From Polyangia bacterium (lineage in GTDB: Bacteria > Myxococcota_A > Polyangia > Polyangiales > Polyangiaceae): 43,848 nucleotides of DNA. Made by a program: the position numbers and the translations under genes. The stretch covers positions 1 through 43,848 of the forward strand of contig JAUHZF010000029.1 in the NCBI GenBank assembly GCA_030426145.1. The letters are read 5' to 3'. The notes under the pieces were generated by a model. That model was given only the letters and a program-made list of their open reading frames with translations, did not search any database and was not told the origin of the DNA. This document shows, one piece after another, positions 8,067-16,655 of the stretch (its first letter is position 1; each line of letters begins with the position of its first letter).

Positions 8067-9872
8067 ATGCTGAAGCTCGCGCCGGTTGCGGTGGAGACGG
8101 AGCGCCGCGGAGATGTGCTCTACCTCCGAAGTGGTCACACGCTGGAGGCACCGCCCGCGCGGCTGACCGACCCCTTTCGCGACACCGCCGCGCTCGATCC
8201 CGCCCGCCCCTTCGTGGCTGAGCGGTCCGCTCCTGGGGCTGCGCTTCGTTGGATGAGCTACGGTGAAGCCTGGACTGCGGCGCGTGGGATCGGGGCCCGG
8301 CTGCTCGAGGGCGACCGTCGACCGGTGCTCGTGCTGTCGGGCAACGGCGTCGACCACCTGCTCATCACCCTTGGGGCCTACCTCGCGGGCGTACCCGTGG
8401 CTCCGGTGTCGGTGGCCTACTCCCTGATGAGCCAAGACCACGAGAAGCTACGCCACATCGCGCGCAAGCTCCGTCCTGGACTCATCTTCACCGACCGAGC
8501 CGAGCCTTACGCCAAGGCGGTGGCCGCCGTGCGGGAGGCGGTCGGGGAGGACCTCGACGCCATCACGTCGGAGGACCTGCGGGCGTGCATGGCGCCGCCG
8601 AGTGCGGCCGGTACGGCGGCCCTCGACGCGGCCGATGTGGGGCCGGAGACCGTGGCCAAGGTCCTCTTCACGTCGGGCAGCACGGGTTTCCCCAAGGGTG
8701 TGATCAACACCCACGGCATGCTCACGGCCAACCAGCAGATGATCCGTCAGCTGTGGCCCTTCCTGCGGGACGAGCCTCCCCAGCTCGTCGACTGGTTGCC
8801 CTGGAGCCACACCTTCGGGGGCAACCACAACGTGCACATGGTGCTCTTCGGCGGGGGCTCGCTCCTCATCGACGACGGCAAGCCGACCCCCGCGCTCGTC
8901 GACCGCACGGTCGCGAATCTCCGCGCCCTGCCGCCTACCCTCTACTTCAACGTGCCCGCCGGATTTGCCGCGCTGGTTCCGCGGCTAGAGCAGGATGCAG
9001 CTCTGCGCGACACCTTCTTCTCGCGCTTGCGGCTCGTCTTCTACGCCGGGGCTGCGCTTCCGGACGATCTTTGGCAGCGCATGGTGCGCTTGGCCGACGC
9101 GAGCCCGCATCCCGCGCCTTTCATGACGACGGCCTGGGGCTCGACCGAGACCTCTCCGCTGTCGACCTCGGCCCACTTTCCGCTCGAGCGGGCGGGGAAC
9201 ATCGGTGTGCCCGCGCCTGGGGTCTCGCTCAAGCTCGTGCCCAATGGAAGCAAACGTGAGGTTCGCATCAAGGGGCCTCACGTGATGGCCGGTTACCTCG
9301 ACGAGCCGGAGCTCACCGCCGCCGCCTTCGACGACGAGGGCTACTATCGGATCGGTGATGCGGTGAAGCTGGCGGACGAAGCCGACCCGAGCGCGGGCCT
9401 TCTGTTCGACGGGAGGGTGGCTGAAGACTTCAAGCTGAGCACGGGGACCTGGGTCAACGCGGGCAAGCTCCGCACGACCCTGCTCACGGCGTGCTCACCC
9501 GCGCTCCAAGACTTGGTGGTGGCGGGTCACGACCGGGAAGCCCTCGGGATCCTCGCGTGGCCTCACATGGAGTCGGGGCGGAAGCTCTGCGATGAACCGG
9601 CGCTCGACCTCGCCGGGCTCGCGGCGCACGACGCGCTCCGGGCTCACCTGCGCGCGACCATTGCGGCCCACAACGAGGCCCATCCGCAGAGCTCGACCCG
9701 CATCGCCCGCGCGCTGCTGCTGTCGTCACCACCGAACATCGACGCCGGCGAGATCACCGACAAGGGCTACATCAACCAGCGCGCGGTGCTCGAGCGTCGC
9801 GCCGACGACGTCGCGCGTCTCTACGGAGACGACGCGGCGCTGCTCCGCTTCGACGAAGGGGCCAAACCCTAG
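8067..9872 (+). CDS. Feruloyl-CoA synthase-like AMP-forming acyl-CoA ligase
   Basis: This is a 601-residue ANL-superfamily ligase that would activate a carboxylic acid with ATP to an acyl-AMP and then a CoA thioester. The P-loop is [13 protein letters not shown] at about residues 199-211, the adenine-binding motif is [11 protein letters not shown], and the hinge region holds [16 protein letters not shown]. The C-terminal [13 protein letters not shown] supplies the catalytic Lys region. The FKLSTGTWV hinge and total length fit the feruloyl-CoA synthase group rather than general fatty acyl ligases. No enoyl-CoA hydratase or vanillin dehydrogenase lies nearby, so the substrate (a hydroxycinnamate or another aromatic acid) is uncertain. 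It is transcribed away from the IgGFc gene and convergent with the DUF2252 gene, with only three bases between stops. Confidence 0.88.
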   Translation: MLKLAPVAVETERRGDVLYLRSGHTLEAPPARLTDPFRDTAALDPARPFVAERSAPGAALRWMSYGEAWTAARGIGARLLEGDRRPVLVLSGNGVDHLLITLGAYLAGVPVAPVSVAYSLMSQDHEKLRHIARKLRPGLIFTDRAEPYAKAVAAVREAVGEDLDAITSEDLRACMAPPSAAGTAALDAADVGPETVAKVLFTSGSTGFPKGVINTHGMLTANQQMIRQLWPFLRDEPPQLVDWLPWSHTFGGNHNVHMVLFGGGSLLIDDGKPTPALVDRTVANLRALPPTLYFNVPAGFAALVPRLEQDAALRDTFFSRLRLVFYAGAALPDDLWQRMVRLADASPHPAPFMTTAWGSTETSPLSTSAHFPLERAGNIGVPAPGVSLKLVPNGSKREVRIKGPHVMAGYLDEPELTAAAFDDEGYYRIGDAVKLADEADPSAGLLFDGRVAEDFKLSTGTWVNAGKLRTTLLTACSPALQDLVVAGHDREALGILAWPHMESGRKLCDEPALDLAGLAAHDALRAHLRATIAAHNEAHPQSSTRIARALLLSSPPNIDAGEITDKGYINQRAVLERRADDVARLYGDDAALLRFDEGAKP

Positions 9873-9891
9873 CGCCTACTTCTTGGGCGCT
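9871..9891. terminator. Possible hairpin spanning two convergent stop codons
   Basis: AGCGCC (9871-9876) pairs with GGCGCT (9886-9891) around a nine-base loop. It covers both convergent stops. The stem is short and has no T run on either side, so this is a weak call. Confidence 0.3.
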
Positions 9892-11162
9892 TTAGGCGAC
9901 ATCCCGCGACGCTTGGCTTCGGCGGCGAAGGCGTCCCACCCCTGCCATGTCCGAGCCGCGATGTCGTCGATGGTCGAGATGATGCGCGGACGGAGCATGC
10001 TGCAGAGGGCGACCTGCTCGCGCCGGGCCTGCGTGTCTTTGCCGTGCAGCCGCGGATGCACGGTGGCAAGCTCGATGGCGACGTCGAGTACGACCTGTCG
10101 GAGCTCGTCGATGTCCTTCAGCTCGTCGACGCGAAGCTCGGCGTAGCTCTCCAGCCACTCGCGTGCCCAGTAGGGCATGTCGTCGAGGGGCTCGCCCGAT
10201 ACGTAGGGAACCTGAGCGATGAAGCGCACGGGCTCGTTGGCGAAGAGGCGAACGGTGCGCACGATCGAGGTCGCGCCACCGTAGGAGACGCAGCCGTTGT
10301 TGGTCGCGCGCGTGACGGGCTTGAACTCGATGATGACGTCGTCGTCGGGGTCGGGACTCGGGCCTTCGACCCGGAAGAGAAACTTCGGGTGGAGCCTGCT
10401 GCCTACCCCAAGCTTGAGGTGCCCGATCTCCTTCGTGTCGAAGAAGGTGGAAGGGAGGTCCGGGTGGCGCCGCTGCATCAGCTTGCGGTAGGCCGTGGAG
10501 CCGGGCTCGAGCTCCGCGCGCACGTCGTCCGACACTTCGCTCGTGACCGACGACACCCAGCCGAGCCAGCTATGACGGTCGGCGGCGATGTCCTGGCGGA
10601 TACGCGGGACGACCGACGGGGCTGGTGCGTCGGGAGGTACGTCGGCGGCGAGGGTCTCGGTATAGCGGTCGATGAAGTCTTCGATGAGGCCGGGAACCTG
10701 GTCGTCCCAGCCTTTCATGCGGGCCGCGATGCGCACGGAGACGCCGAAACGCACGAGGTCGATGACCCCAGGACCGGTGGCGACGTCGTCGTAGTCGCTG
10801 AGGCCATGATGCTCGGCCGAGACCGCGAACTGCTCGAGGTGAGCGTCACCGTGGAGGTCGAACGGCGGGAACCAACGCAGTGCGTCCTCGAAGGCCTTGC
10901 AGGTGAGGGGGATCGTCTCGGTGTTGATCTTGCGGAAGTAGACGAAGGGGCTTCCCATCATCTCGGCCGCCAGCGTCGGCGTGCCGAAGATCTTCTCGAG
11001 GTCCCGCGGCACGATGGCCGTGGCCGGTGCCTTCAGATTCTCGGCGTCGGGGCGGTCGAGCTCGGTGCACGCCGGACATGGCGTGCAGGGTACGCGCTCG
11101 CCCTTGCAGCCGAGCCCGAGAAGCACCAGCCCGGCCGCGAGCGTGATGATGCGACGTCGCAC
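9876..11162 (-). CDS. DUF2252-family protein, predicted lipoprotein
   Basis: This is a 428-residue protein if it starts at GTG 11162, five bases after the stop of the upstream barrel gene. It begins RRRIITLAAG, then a Leu/Gly core and Cys19 in GLGC, followed by a Cys-rich CTPCPAC piece. The body matches DUF2252, a kinase-fold-like family: DLHGDAHLEQF, then a DYDD motif (LSDYDDVATGPGVIDLVRF), and FKPVTRATNN. Ordinary DUF2252 proteins lack a signal, so a lipid-anchored version is unusual. An in-frame ATG at 11216 would overlap the upstream gene by 49 bases and bury the signal. The function of the family is not established. Confidence 0.82.
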   Translation of the reverse strand: MRRRIITLAAGLVLLGLGCKGERVPCTPCPACTELDRPDAENLKAPATAIVPRDLEKIFGTPTLAAEMMGSPFVYFRKINTETIPLTCKAFEDALRWFPPFDLHGDAHLEQFAVSAEHHGLSDYDDVATGPGVIDLVRFGVSVRIAARMKGWDDQVPGLIEDFIDRYTETLAADVPPDAPAPSVVPRIRQDIAADRHSWLGWVSSVTSEVSDDVRAELEPGSTAYRKLMQRRHPDLPSTFFDTKEIGHLKLGVGSRLHPKFLFRVEGPSPDPDDDVIIEFKPVTRATNNGCVSYGGATSIVRTVRLFANEPVRFIAQVPYVSGEPLDDMPYWAREWLESYAELRVDELKDIDELRQVVLDVAIELATVHPRLHGKDTQARREQVALCSMLRPRIISTIDDIAARTWQGWDAFAAEAKRRGMSPKAPKK

Positions 11163-11167
11163 GCGGG

Positions 11168-12163
11168 TCAGAAGTTGGCAGAGATGCCGGCTTGGAAGCG
11201 CACGTTCCACTCCCACTCGGTCTTGAAGTACTCGACGGTGAGCGTGTTCGGGTCGCTGCTCGGCACCCCGACGACGCGGTCGGCGCGCGCGCTACCGACC
11301 CCGGGGTTGTAAGCACCGCGAATCGACATCGGGAGACGCAGGTCGAGGACCGGCACCGGGAGATTGATCTCCGCACCGACACCAAAGGCGAACATGGTGT
11401 AGCTCGGGCCGGTGTAGGCGCCGTAGCCGGTGGTGGTGTTGTTGGTCCCGTCGATGGAGAAGCGCGCCGCTCCCTGTGGAGCGACGAACTCGGGCCCGAG
11501 CATGATCATCGGACTGAGCCAACGGGTGGGGTAAACGCCCTTGAGGAGGAGCGGAACGTGCACTGCGCTGTGTCCGATGTTGATGTCGAACTCGTTGATG
11601 CCCCCGTTTTGGACGTCGCGCACGGTGATGGTCGTGTCGCCGTTTTCGCCCGTGTAGAGGATGTCGAGCTCGACGCCGACGTAGCCGAAGAAACGGACCT
11701 CGAGCTGCGCGCCGATGCTGGGGCTGAAGCCTCCGAAACCGGGGTAGCCCGGAGTGACGGTGGCGCCGTCGATCGTCTGGTCTTCGGGCTGGCCGATGAG
11801 CGAGCCGCCGAGCGAACCCTGAAGGCCGATCGAGAAGGTCATCCAGCTCAGGATGTGATCGTCGATGCGGTCCTCGCCGCTGTAGGAGTTACGGCGACGC
11901 TGCGGGGGAGGAGGCCCGTAGCCGGGAGGCCGGTAACCGGGAGGCGGTTGGCCGTAGCCTGGGGGGTAGCCCGGCTGGCCGTATCCTGGAGGCGGCGGCT
12001 GGCCGTATCCCGGGGGCGGCGGCTGGCCGTATCCTGGAGGCGGAGGCTGGCCGTACCCGGGGGGCGGCTGCTGCGGCGGGTACTGAGCCTGAGCCGATGA
12101 CGGCAGCGACACCACGCCGAGCGCGAAAGCGGCGGCGGCCGTGAGAAAGCGAAGGTCCTTCAT
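11168..12163 (-). CDS. Outer-membrane beta-barrel protein with Pro/Gly/Tyr repeat
   Basis: This is a 331-residue exported protein. The cleavable signal peptide ends at about AQA-Q (residues 25-27). Residues about 28-88 are a PPPGYGQ-type repeat with several near-identical units, then a basic QRRRNS turn. From about 100 to the end are alternating hydrophobic and polar strands, finishing in a terminal Phe (SANF), the usual C-terminal signature of outer-membrane barrels. The Pro/Tyr segment probably lies outside the barrel and could interact with cell-wall polymers; that is inference. The DUF2252 lipoprotein follows within five bases, so the two probably form an operon. Transcription diverges from the kinase gene. 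Confidence 0.82.
   Translation of the reverse strand: MKDLRFLTAAAAFALGVVSLPSSAQAQYPPQQPPPGYGQPPPPGYGQPPPPGYGQPPPPGYGQPGYPPGYGQPPPGYRPPGYGPPPPQRRRNSYSGEDRIDDHILSWMTFSIGLQGSLGGSLIGQPEDQTIDGATVTPGYPGFGGFSPSIGAQLEVRFFGYVGVELDILYTGENGDTTITVRDVQNGGINEFDINIGHSAVHVPLLLKGVYPTRWLSPMIMLGPEFVAPQGAARFSIDGTNNTTTGYGAYTGPSYTMFAFGVGAEINLPVPVLDLRLPMSIRGAYNPGVGSARADRVVGVPSSDPNTLTVEYFKTEWEWNVRFQAGISANF
11900..12085 (-). repeat. In-gene tandem repeat encoding PPPGYGQ units
   Basis: On the plus strand the word ggcggcggctggccgtatcc recurs with small changes every 24 bases or so. It encodes three nearly identical QPPPPGYG units and several diverged ones. The sequence identity between units suggests recent slippage, so length may vary between strains. 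Confidence 0.75.
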
Positions 12164-12295
12164 GGCGCAACCTCAACCTACGCCACTTTTTCGGGGCGGC
12201 CCAGTTCGGGCTTGGTTCTGTCGTGCAGATCTTGGTGGCGGAGGACGATGCCCGAGTCTCGGGGTAGGATGAGAGCCCCAAGCTTCGGGATACGA

Positions 12296-13972
12296 ATGGC
12301 CGCTGAGCAGGCGCAGCAACTCGGGCCCTATCGGGTCGACCGTGTGGTCGGCGAGGGCGGATTCGGGGTGGTCTACGCCGCCTCGCGGCCCGACGTGCCC
12401 GGCGCCATGGCGGTGAAGGTCCTTCGAGAGGACCTCGGCCTCTCCGACACCGAGGTCTCGCGCTTTCTGCGCGAGGCCGAGGCGCTGGCGTCGGTGACCC
12501 ATCCGGCCATCGTCGAGGTGGTCGACTACGGCCGGCTTCCGGATGGTCGCCCCTATCTCGCCATGCCGTTGCTCGAGGGCGCTCCACTGTCCGACGTGCT
12601 GGAGCGGGGGCCACTGCCTCGAGACCGGGCCATCGACCTCTTCCTACAGCTCGCGGCGGCGGTGGAGGCGTTGCATCGCGTCGACCTGGTGCACCGCGAC
12701 ATCAAGCCCGACAACGTGATGTTGGTCGAGGACGGAAGCCGTGCTCTGCTGCTGGATCTCGGCATCGCCAAGCGGCTCTCGGAAGGCCCGTCGACCACGA
12801 CCCGCGCCGGCCTCGTGCGCGGGACTCCGGCGTACATGGCGCCCGAGCGGTTCTACGGCAAGCCCGCGTCGACGCGCAGCGACGCCTATGAGCTGGCCTT
12901 GGTCTTCTACGCGATGCTGGTGGGCGTGCCGCCGTGGGACGACCCCACCGACCCGATGGCGCGCCACCGCCCGCGCCCGCTGGCCTCGCTGGGGATCTCT
13001 CCGGTGCTCAGCGACGTGGTCATGCGGGCCCTTTCCGCCGACCCCAAGCTTCGGCCGCCATCGGTCGCGGCGCTCGCCGAGGGCGTGGAAGCTGCGGCGT
13101 CGGCGGGCGACGTCAGCGGCGCGACGGGCGCGCTCACGTACACCCCCGTGTCGGGTGAGAGCTTTCGGCCACCCGGGAGCGATCTCCCTCCGAGCATCGG
13201 CATCGAACCGACCGAGCTCGCCCATGCGACCCCCGAGGCGGCGATGCCGGAGCGGGTCACCACCCAGTCGTCCACCCAATCGGAGCCCAGCCGAGAGGCA
13301 GCCCCTACCCCCGATCGTACGCCGCCCCCGTCGGCTGCGTTGCCGCGTCCGCGCGGGAACGAACGCCGGTGGTTCCTCGCCGCGGCAGGAGGCGCGCTCA
13401 TCGCGACGGCGCCTTGGCTGCTCGAGCGCCTGACGCGACATGACCTCCCCGCGGCACCCGCGACGACGACCGTGCTCACCCCACCCACGCCGGAGCCTTC
13501 GCTCGAACCCCCAACAACGCCGAGCGCTGACGAACGAGCTGCCCCCGGATCGACGGCGGCGCTCCCGTCTTCGTCTGCTTCGGTGGTGCCGATGCCGAAG
13601 GGAGCTCATCCCGCAGCTCCGCTCGTTGCTCCTCCGAGTGTGCCGAGCGGACCGCTGCCCGTCGTGCAGCCGGCCCTTCCGCATCGCGATCTGCCAGCAC
13701 CCTCCTGCGACGCTTGGGTCGCTTGGGCATGCTCACCTGCGGTCGTGGCCTACTCCTCGGAGGAGTGCCCCACGGTTCGTGGCGTGGTGAAGCAGTACCG
13801 GGAGATCTACGGCATCCTCCCCGGCAATCGCCTCGAGCCCCAGTGCGCGAAGCACTTCGCGTCCGGTCGAGCTCGGGTCGAGCGCGGCATGCAGCGCATA
13901 CGCGAGCATGAGGAGGAGCGTGCGCGAGAGAAGGCCGAGCGCGAAGCCCGAAAGAAGAAGTCGAAGCCGTAG
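12296..13972 (+). CDS. Membrane-anchored Ser/Thr protein kinase (PknB-like)
   Basis: This is a 558-residue Hanks-type kinase. The catalytic domain covers about residues 12-270: Gly loop GEGGFG at 19-24, Lys41 in AVKVL, catalytic Asp135 in HRDIKPDN, metal-binding Asp154 in DLG (Leu in place of the usual Phe) and YMAPE. A long Pro/Ser/Ala-rich segment follows, then a transmembrane helix (WFLAAAGGALIATAPWLL, near 360-377), another Pro-rich linker, and an exported domain with four Cys (CDAWVAWAC..., then EEC and QC). The end is a highly charged helix. The exported Cys domain is probably a sensor. The start at 12296 is chosen because the fold begins nine residues later; ATG 12269, nine codons upstream, is possible. 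Targets are unknown. Confidence 0.9.
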   Translation: MAAEQAQQLGPYRVDRVVGEGGFGVVYAASRPDVPGAMAVKVLREDLGLSDTEVSRFLREAEALASVTHPAIVEVVDYGRLPDGRPYLAMPLLEGAPLSDVLERGPLPRDRAIDLFLQLAAAVEALHRVDLVHRDIKPDNVMLVEDGSRALLLDLGIAKRLSEGPSTTTRAGLVRGTPAYMAPERFYGKPASTRSDAYELALVFYAMLVGVPPWDDPTDPMARHRPRPLASLGISPVLSDVVMRALSADPKLRPPSVAALAEGVEAAASAGDVSGATGALTYTPVSGESFRPPGSDLPPSIGIEPTELAHATPEAAMPERVTTQSSTQSEPSREAAPTPDRTPPPSAALPRPRGNERRWFLAAAGGALIATAPWLLERLTRHDLPAAPATTTVLTPPTPEPSLEPPTTPSADERAAPGSTAALPSSSASVVPMPKGAHPAAPLVAPPSVPSGPLPVVQPALPHRDLPAPSCDAWVAWACSPAVVAYSSEECPTVRGVVKQYREIYGILPGNRLEPQCAKHFASGRARVERGMQRIREHEEERAREKAEREARKKKSKP

Positions 13973-13981
13973 TGGGGACCG

Positions 13982-14281
13982 CTAGGCGAGCGCCTCGTCG
14001 TCGTCGTCGTCGTCCATCGGGTGCGTCGACCGCAGCGCGCTGGGCGAAGACTCGCGGATGGCCGGCACCCGAGGCTGTGTGCCGCGACGCGACGGCGGGG
14101 TGCGCTCGTCTTCTTCGATCGGAACACCGAGACGGCGTACCTCGTAGCTTCCGTGCGGGTCGCGGTCCTGCCGCGCGTTGGTGGCTCGGATGGCGTCTCC
14201 AACGCGCGCGTAGCGCTCGAGGCACTCGTCTTGGTGTCGCACGGCGCCCAGGCGCCAAACCTCAAACTCGAGCCTGGTCAT
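13982..14281 (-). CDS. Small hypothetical protein with acidic Asp tail
   Basis: This protein of 99 residues is not recognised. Residues 1-50 (MTRLEFEVWRLG, then DECLERYARVGDAIRATNAR) look like a folded mixed segment. The second half is charged and Pro-rich and ends in six consecutive Asp followed by EALA. It converges on the kinase gene with a gap of nine bases. The ATG at 14281 is preceded on its strand by GGGGGTGATC, a fair ribosome site that lies inside a hairpin (14285-14299). The frame continues upstream to 14347 without a better start. Confidence 0.6.
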   Translation of the reverse strand: MTRLEFEVWRLGAVRHQDECLERYARVGDAIRATNARQDRDPHGSYEVRRLGVPIEEDERTPPSRRGTQPRVPAIRESSPSALRSTHPMDDDDDDEALA

Positions 14282-14284
14282 GAT

Positions 14285-14299
14285 CACCCCCGTGGGGTG
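14285..14299 (-). promoter_or_regulatory. Hairpin covering the ribosome site of the 99-residue protein
   Basis: CACCCC (14285-14290) and GGGGTG (14294-14299) pair perfectly around three bases, beginning three bases before the ATG at 14281. On the minus-strand transcript the G-rich arm next to the start is the likely Shine-Dalgarno sequence, so the hairpin would mask it. It could equally be a short operator. Confidence 0.4.
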
Positions 14300-14378
14300 A
14301 GAAGATATCACGCGCCATAACGCAGGCGAGCCGAATGTGATTCTCATCGACCCAGGAGTTGAAATTCAATGGCTTAGA

Positions 14379-14504
14379 CTATACGGAGCTCTCCGCGGTG
14401 ACGCCGTATGCGGCCAAGCGGTCGACGACGTCGTGCTCGATGACCCGTTCCACCAGCGCAAGATACGGCTCGCTCGGAAGCTCCAGGGGGGCCCCGGCCG
14501 GCAT
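14379..14504 (-). CDS. Possible 41-residue small protein or gene remnant
   Basis: A short frame starts at ATG 14504, 25 bases after the stop of the DUF4384 gene. The peptide, beginning MPAGAPLELPSEPYLALVE and continuing RVIEHDVVDRLAAYGVTAESSV, has a protein-like residue balance and a predicted amphipathic helix, unlike the shadow frames around it. It matches no family that I recognise. It could be a small co-transcribed protein or the tail of a decayed gene. The remaining sequence of this gap (14282-14378) includes an AT-rich palindrome TTGAAATTCAA at 14359-14369 and no gene. Confidence 0.3.
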   Translation of the reverse strand: MPAGAPLELPSEPYLALVERVIEHDVVDRLAAYGVTAESSV

Positions 14505-14529
14505 CAGGGACCTGAGCGCACGGGGCCGA

Positions 14530-15195
14530 CTACTCGCGCGAGCGATGGTCGAGATCGAAGAGGAGCACCGCGAAGTGCGGGGTGCCTTCGACCCGGAACC
14601 CGCGGCCCTGAGGCACGAGCCGTCGAGCCCGCAGACCCATCGTGGCGTAGCCGTCGTCGTCGACGTCGGGGGGCTGCGTCGACTGCACACGGGTGAGTCC
14701 TTCACGTGCGGCCTCGCGCTCCACGGTCTTCACCAGCCAGCTCTTGCCCTGCTTATCGAGCTTGACCTCGCGGTGGGTGACCACCACCGCCACCAGCTCC
14801 TGGCCAGAAGGCGCGTTCAGCTTGAACCAGCTCTCGGGACCGCCGGTGCCTTTGCTCGGCCGCAGGGATGGATAGGCGACGTGCCGCGTGCCGTCGGGCG
14901 CGATGTTGACCACGTAGAGGTAGGACGGCTCGGGTGTGGCCACGTCGAGCGCGAGCTCGTCGCCCGTGTAGAGCGGTTCGTCGAGCTTGAGACGGCGCGT
15001 CTTCCCGTGGCGGCGGACCCGGACCCCTTGGAAGAGGATCTGCGGATCGGCCGTGGTCCACGCCTGGTCCTCGGAAGCCTCGGGGGCGTTCTGGTGATGG
15101 TAGCTGTAGAAGCAACCCGACGTGAGCCCGAGGCCCGCAACGAGTGCCGCTCGAAGCCCCCACCTGAGGCTCGTCCCCATCCCATCGATCCGCAT
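14530..15195 (-). CDS. DUF4384-domain lipoprotein
   Basis: This is a 221-residue predicted lipoprotein. The N-terminal signal (LRWGLRAALVAGLGL) ends at Cys28 in TSGC. The mature domain matches DUF4384: LYTGDELALDVATPEPSY, then LYVVNIAPDGTRHVAYPS and a hydrophobic strand ELVAVVVTHREV. DUF4384 domains are often found with caspase-like or kinase-linked surface proteins, and the function is unknown. An in-frame continuation to 15957 exists but is a shadow of metY. ATG 15180, five codons in, is an alternative start. It lies 53 bp downstream of the metY stop on the same strand. Confidence 0.75.
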   Translation of the reverse strand: MRIDGMGTSLRWGLRAALVAGLGLTSGCFYSYHHQNAPEASEDQAWTTADPQILFQGVRVRRHGKTRRLKLDEPLYTGDELALDVATPEPSYLYVVNIAPDGTRHVAYPSLRPSKGTGGPESWFKLNAPSGQELVAVVVTHREVKLDKQGKSWLVKTVEREAAREGLTRVQSTQPPDVDDDGYATMGLRARRLVPQGRGFRVEGTPHFAVLLFDLDHRSRE

Positions 15196-15248
15196 GACAA
15201 CGGCATGATGACACAACGCGTGCCACCACGCCGTCGACTTGTGGTTCG

Positions 15249-16538
15249 TCAGATCTGGCTGAGGGCCTGGTCGAGGTCGGCGATGATGTCCTCGGGCTCC
15301 TCGAGACCCACGCTGAGACGAAGGGTCTCCGGCGTGGCCCCGGCGTCGCGCAGCGCGTCCTCGCTCAGCTGGCTGTGGGTGGTGGATGCGGGGTGAATGA
15401 TGAGGGTGCGGAGATCGCCGATGTTCGCGAGGTGGCTCGCGAGCTGCACGTTGTCGACGACCTTCTTGCCCGCGTCGTAACCACCCTTGACGCCGAAGGT
15501 GAAGACGGCGCCAGCCCCGCGCGGAAGGTACTTCTGCACCAGTCCGTGGAAGGGGCTGTCTTCGAGGCCCGCGTAGCCGACCCACTCGACCTTGTCGTGG
15601 GCTTGAAGGTGCTTCGCGACCGTGAGGGCGTTCTCGCAGTGCCGCTTCATGCGCAGGCCCAGCGTCTCGATCCCCAGCAGCGTGAGGAAGGCGTTGAGCG
15701 GCTGCTGGTTTGCGCCGAGGTCGCGCAGGCCCACCGCGTGCCCATGGAAGGTGAAGGACAGGTTCCCGAAGGCTTCGTGGAAGTTGAGGTCGTGGTAGCC
15801 CTTCTCGGGCCCGTTGAGCGACTTGAACTTGTCGCTCGAGGACCAGTCGAAGCCGCCGCGGTCGACGATGACGCCCCCGATCGAGGTGCCGTTGCCACTG
15901 AGGAACTTGGTGGTCGAGTGCAGCACGATGTCGGCGCCGTGCTTCAGCGGGTTGCACAGGTAGGGGGTGGCGAGCGTGTTGTCGACGAGGAGCGGCACGC
16001 CTGCCTCGTGGGCGATGTCGGCGATGGCCGCGATGTCGGTGACGACGCCGCCCGGATTGGCGAGCGATTCGATGAAGAGGCAGCGCGTCTCAGGCGTGAT
16101 GGCGGCCTTGAAGTTGGCGGGATCGGTGGCGTCTACGAAGCTCGTGTTCCAGCCGAAGGCGCGGGGGAAGCTCACCGAGAACTGGTTGATGGACCCACCG
16201 TAGAGCTGCTTGGCCGCCACGATGTGAGCGCCCGGCGCCATGAAGGTGAAGAGGGCGATGAGCTGGGCTGCGTGACCCGAGGCGGCCGCCGTGGCTCCGA
16301 CGCCGCCCTCGAGGTTGGCCATGCGCTCTTCGAGCACGGCCACCGTGGGGTTGGCGAGACGTGAGTAGATGAACCCCAGCTCCTTGAGGGCGAAGAGGTT
16401 CGCGGCGTGCTCGCTGTCTTTGAAGACGAAGGAGCTGCTCTGGTAGATCGGAGTCTGGCGCGCCCCGGTGGCCGGGTCGGGCTGACTCCCCGCGTGAATC
16501 GCCAGCGTATGGAATCCGTGCTTCTTGTCGTCGCTCAT
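15249..16538 (-). CDS. metY: O-acetylhomoserine sulfhydrylase (aminocarboxypropyltransferase)
   Basis: This is a 429-residue PLP-dependent enzyme of the Cys/Met metabolism family. It would convert O-acetyl-L-homoserine plus sulfide to homocysteine and acetate in the cytoplasm. Features visible: the N-terminal HTLAIHAGSQPDPATGARQTPIYQSSSFVF segment, the SRLANPT motif, SGHAAQ, the PLP-loop VDNTLATPYLCNP, and the Schiff-base Lys in HSTTKFLSGNGTSIGG. The C-terminal HPASTTHSQLS and SVGLEEPEDIIADLDQAL are hallmark. Length is normal. ATG 16538 has GGGGG a few bases upstream; the frame runs on to 16655 but those 39 residues are not family-like. It is divergent from metX, which supplies its substrate, across a palindromic operator. 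Confidence 0.95.
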   Translation of the reverse strand: MSDDKKHGFHTLAIHAGSQPDPATGARQTPIYQSSSFVFKDSEHAANLFALKELGFIYSRLANPTVAVLEERMANLEGGVGATAAASGHAAQLIALFTFMAPGAHIVAAKQLYGGSINQFSVSFPRAFGWNTSFVDATDPANFKAAITPETRCLFIESLANPGGVVTDIAAIADIAHEAGVPLLVDNTLATPYLCNPLKHGADIVLHSTTKFLSGNGTSIGGVIVDRGGFDWSSSDKFKSLNGPEKGYHDLNFHEAFGNLSFTFHGHAVGLRDLGANQQPLNAFLTLLGIETLGLRMKRHCENALTVAKHLQAHDKVEWVGYAGLEDSPFHGLVQKYLPRGAGAVFTFGVKGGYDAGKKVVDNVQLASHLANIGDLRTLIIHPASTTHSQLSEDALRDAGATPETLRLSVGLEEPEDIIADLDQALSQI

Positions 16539-16578
16539 GACCCCCGAATTATCACGGTCGAGGGGTGTCGAAAACGAG

Positions 16579-16597
16579 CGTTGCGACTGTCGCAACG
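16579..16597. promoter_or_regulatory. Palindromic operator between metY and metX-thrA
   Basis: CGTTGCGAC, one base, GTCGCAACG is a perfect inverted repeat with nine-base arms, in the 117-bp divergent gap. A further half-site TGCAACG lies at 16604-16610. It is 41-59 bp before the metY start and 59-77 bp before the metX start, so a single regulator could control both directions. I do not recognise the cognate factor. Confidence 0.65.
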
Positions 16598-16655
16598 TTT
16601 GTTTGCAACGTCCTAGGCACAGCGGCATGTTTCGATCGTCTCGCCCGGAGTCCAC

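Noticed and set aside
15196..15957. N-terminal extension of the DUF4384 frame
   Set aside because: It is the out-of-frame shadow of metY; the signal peptide begins at 15195.
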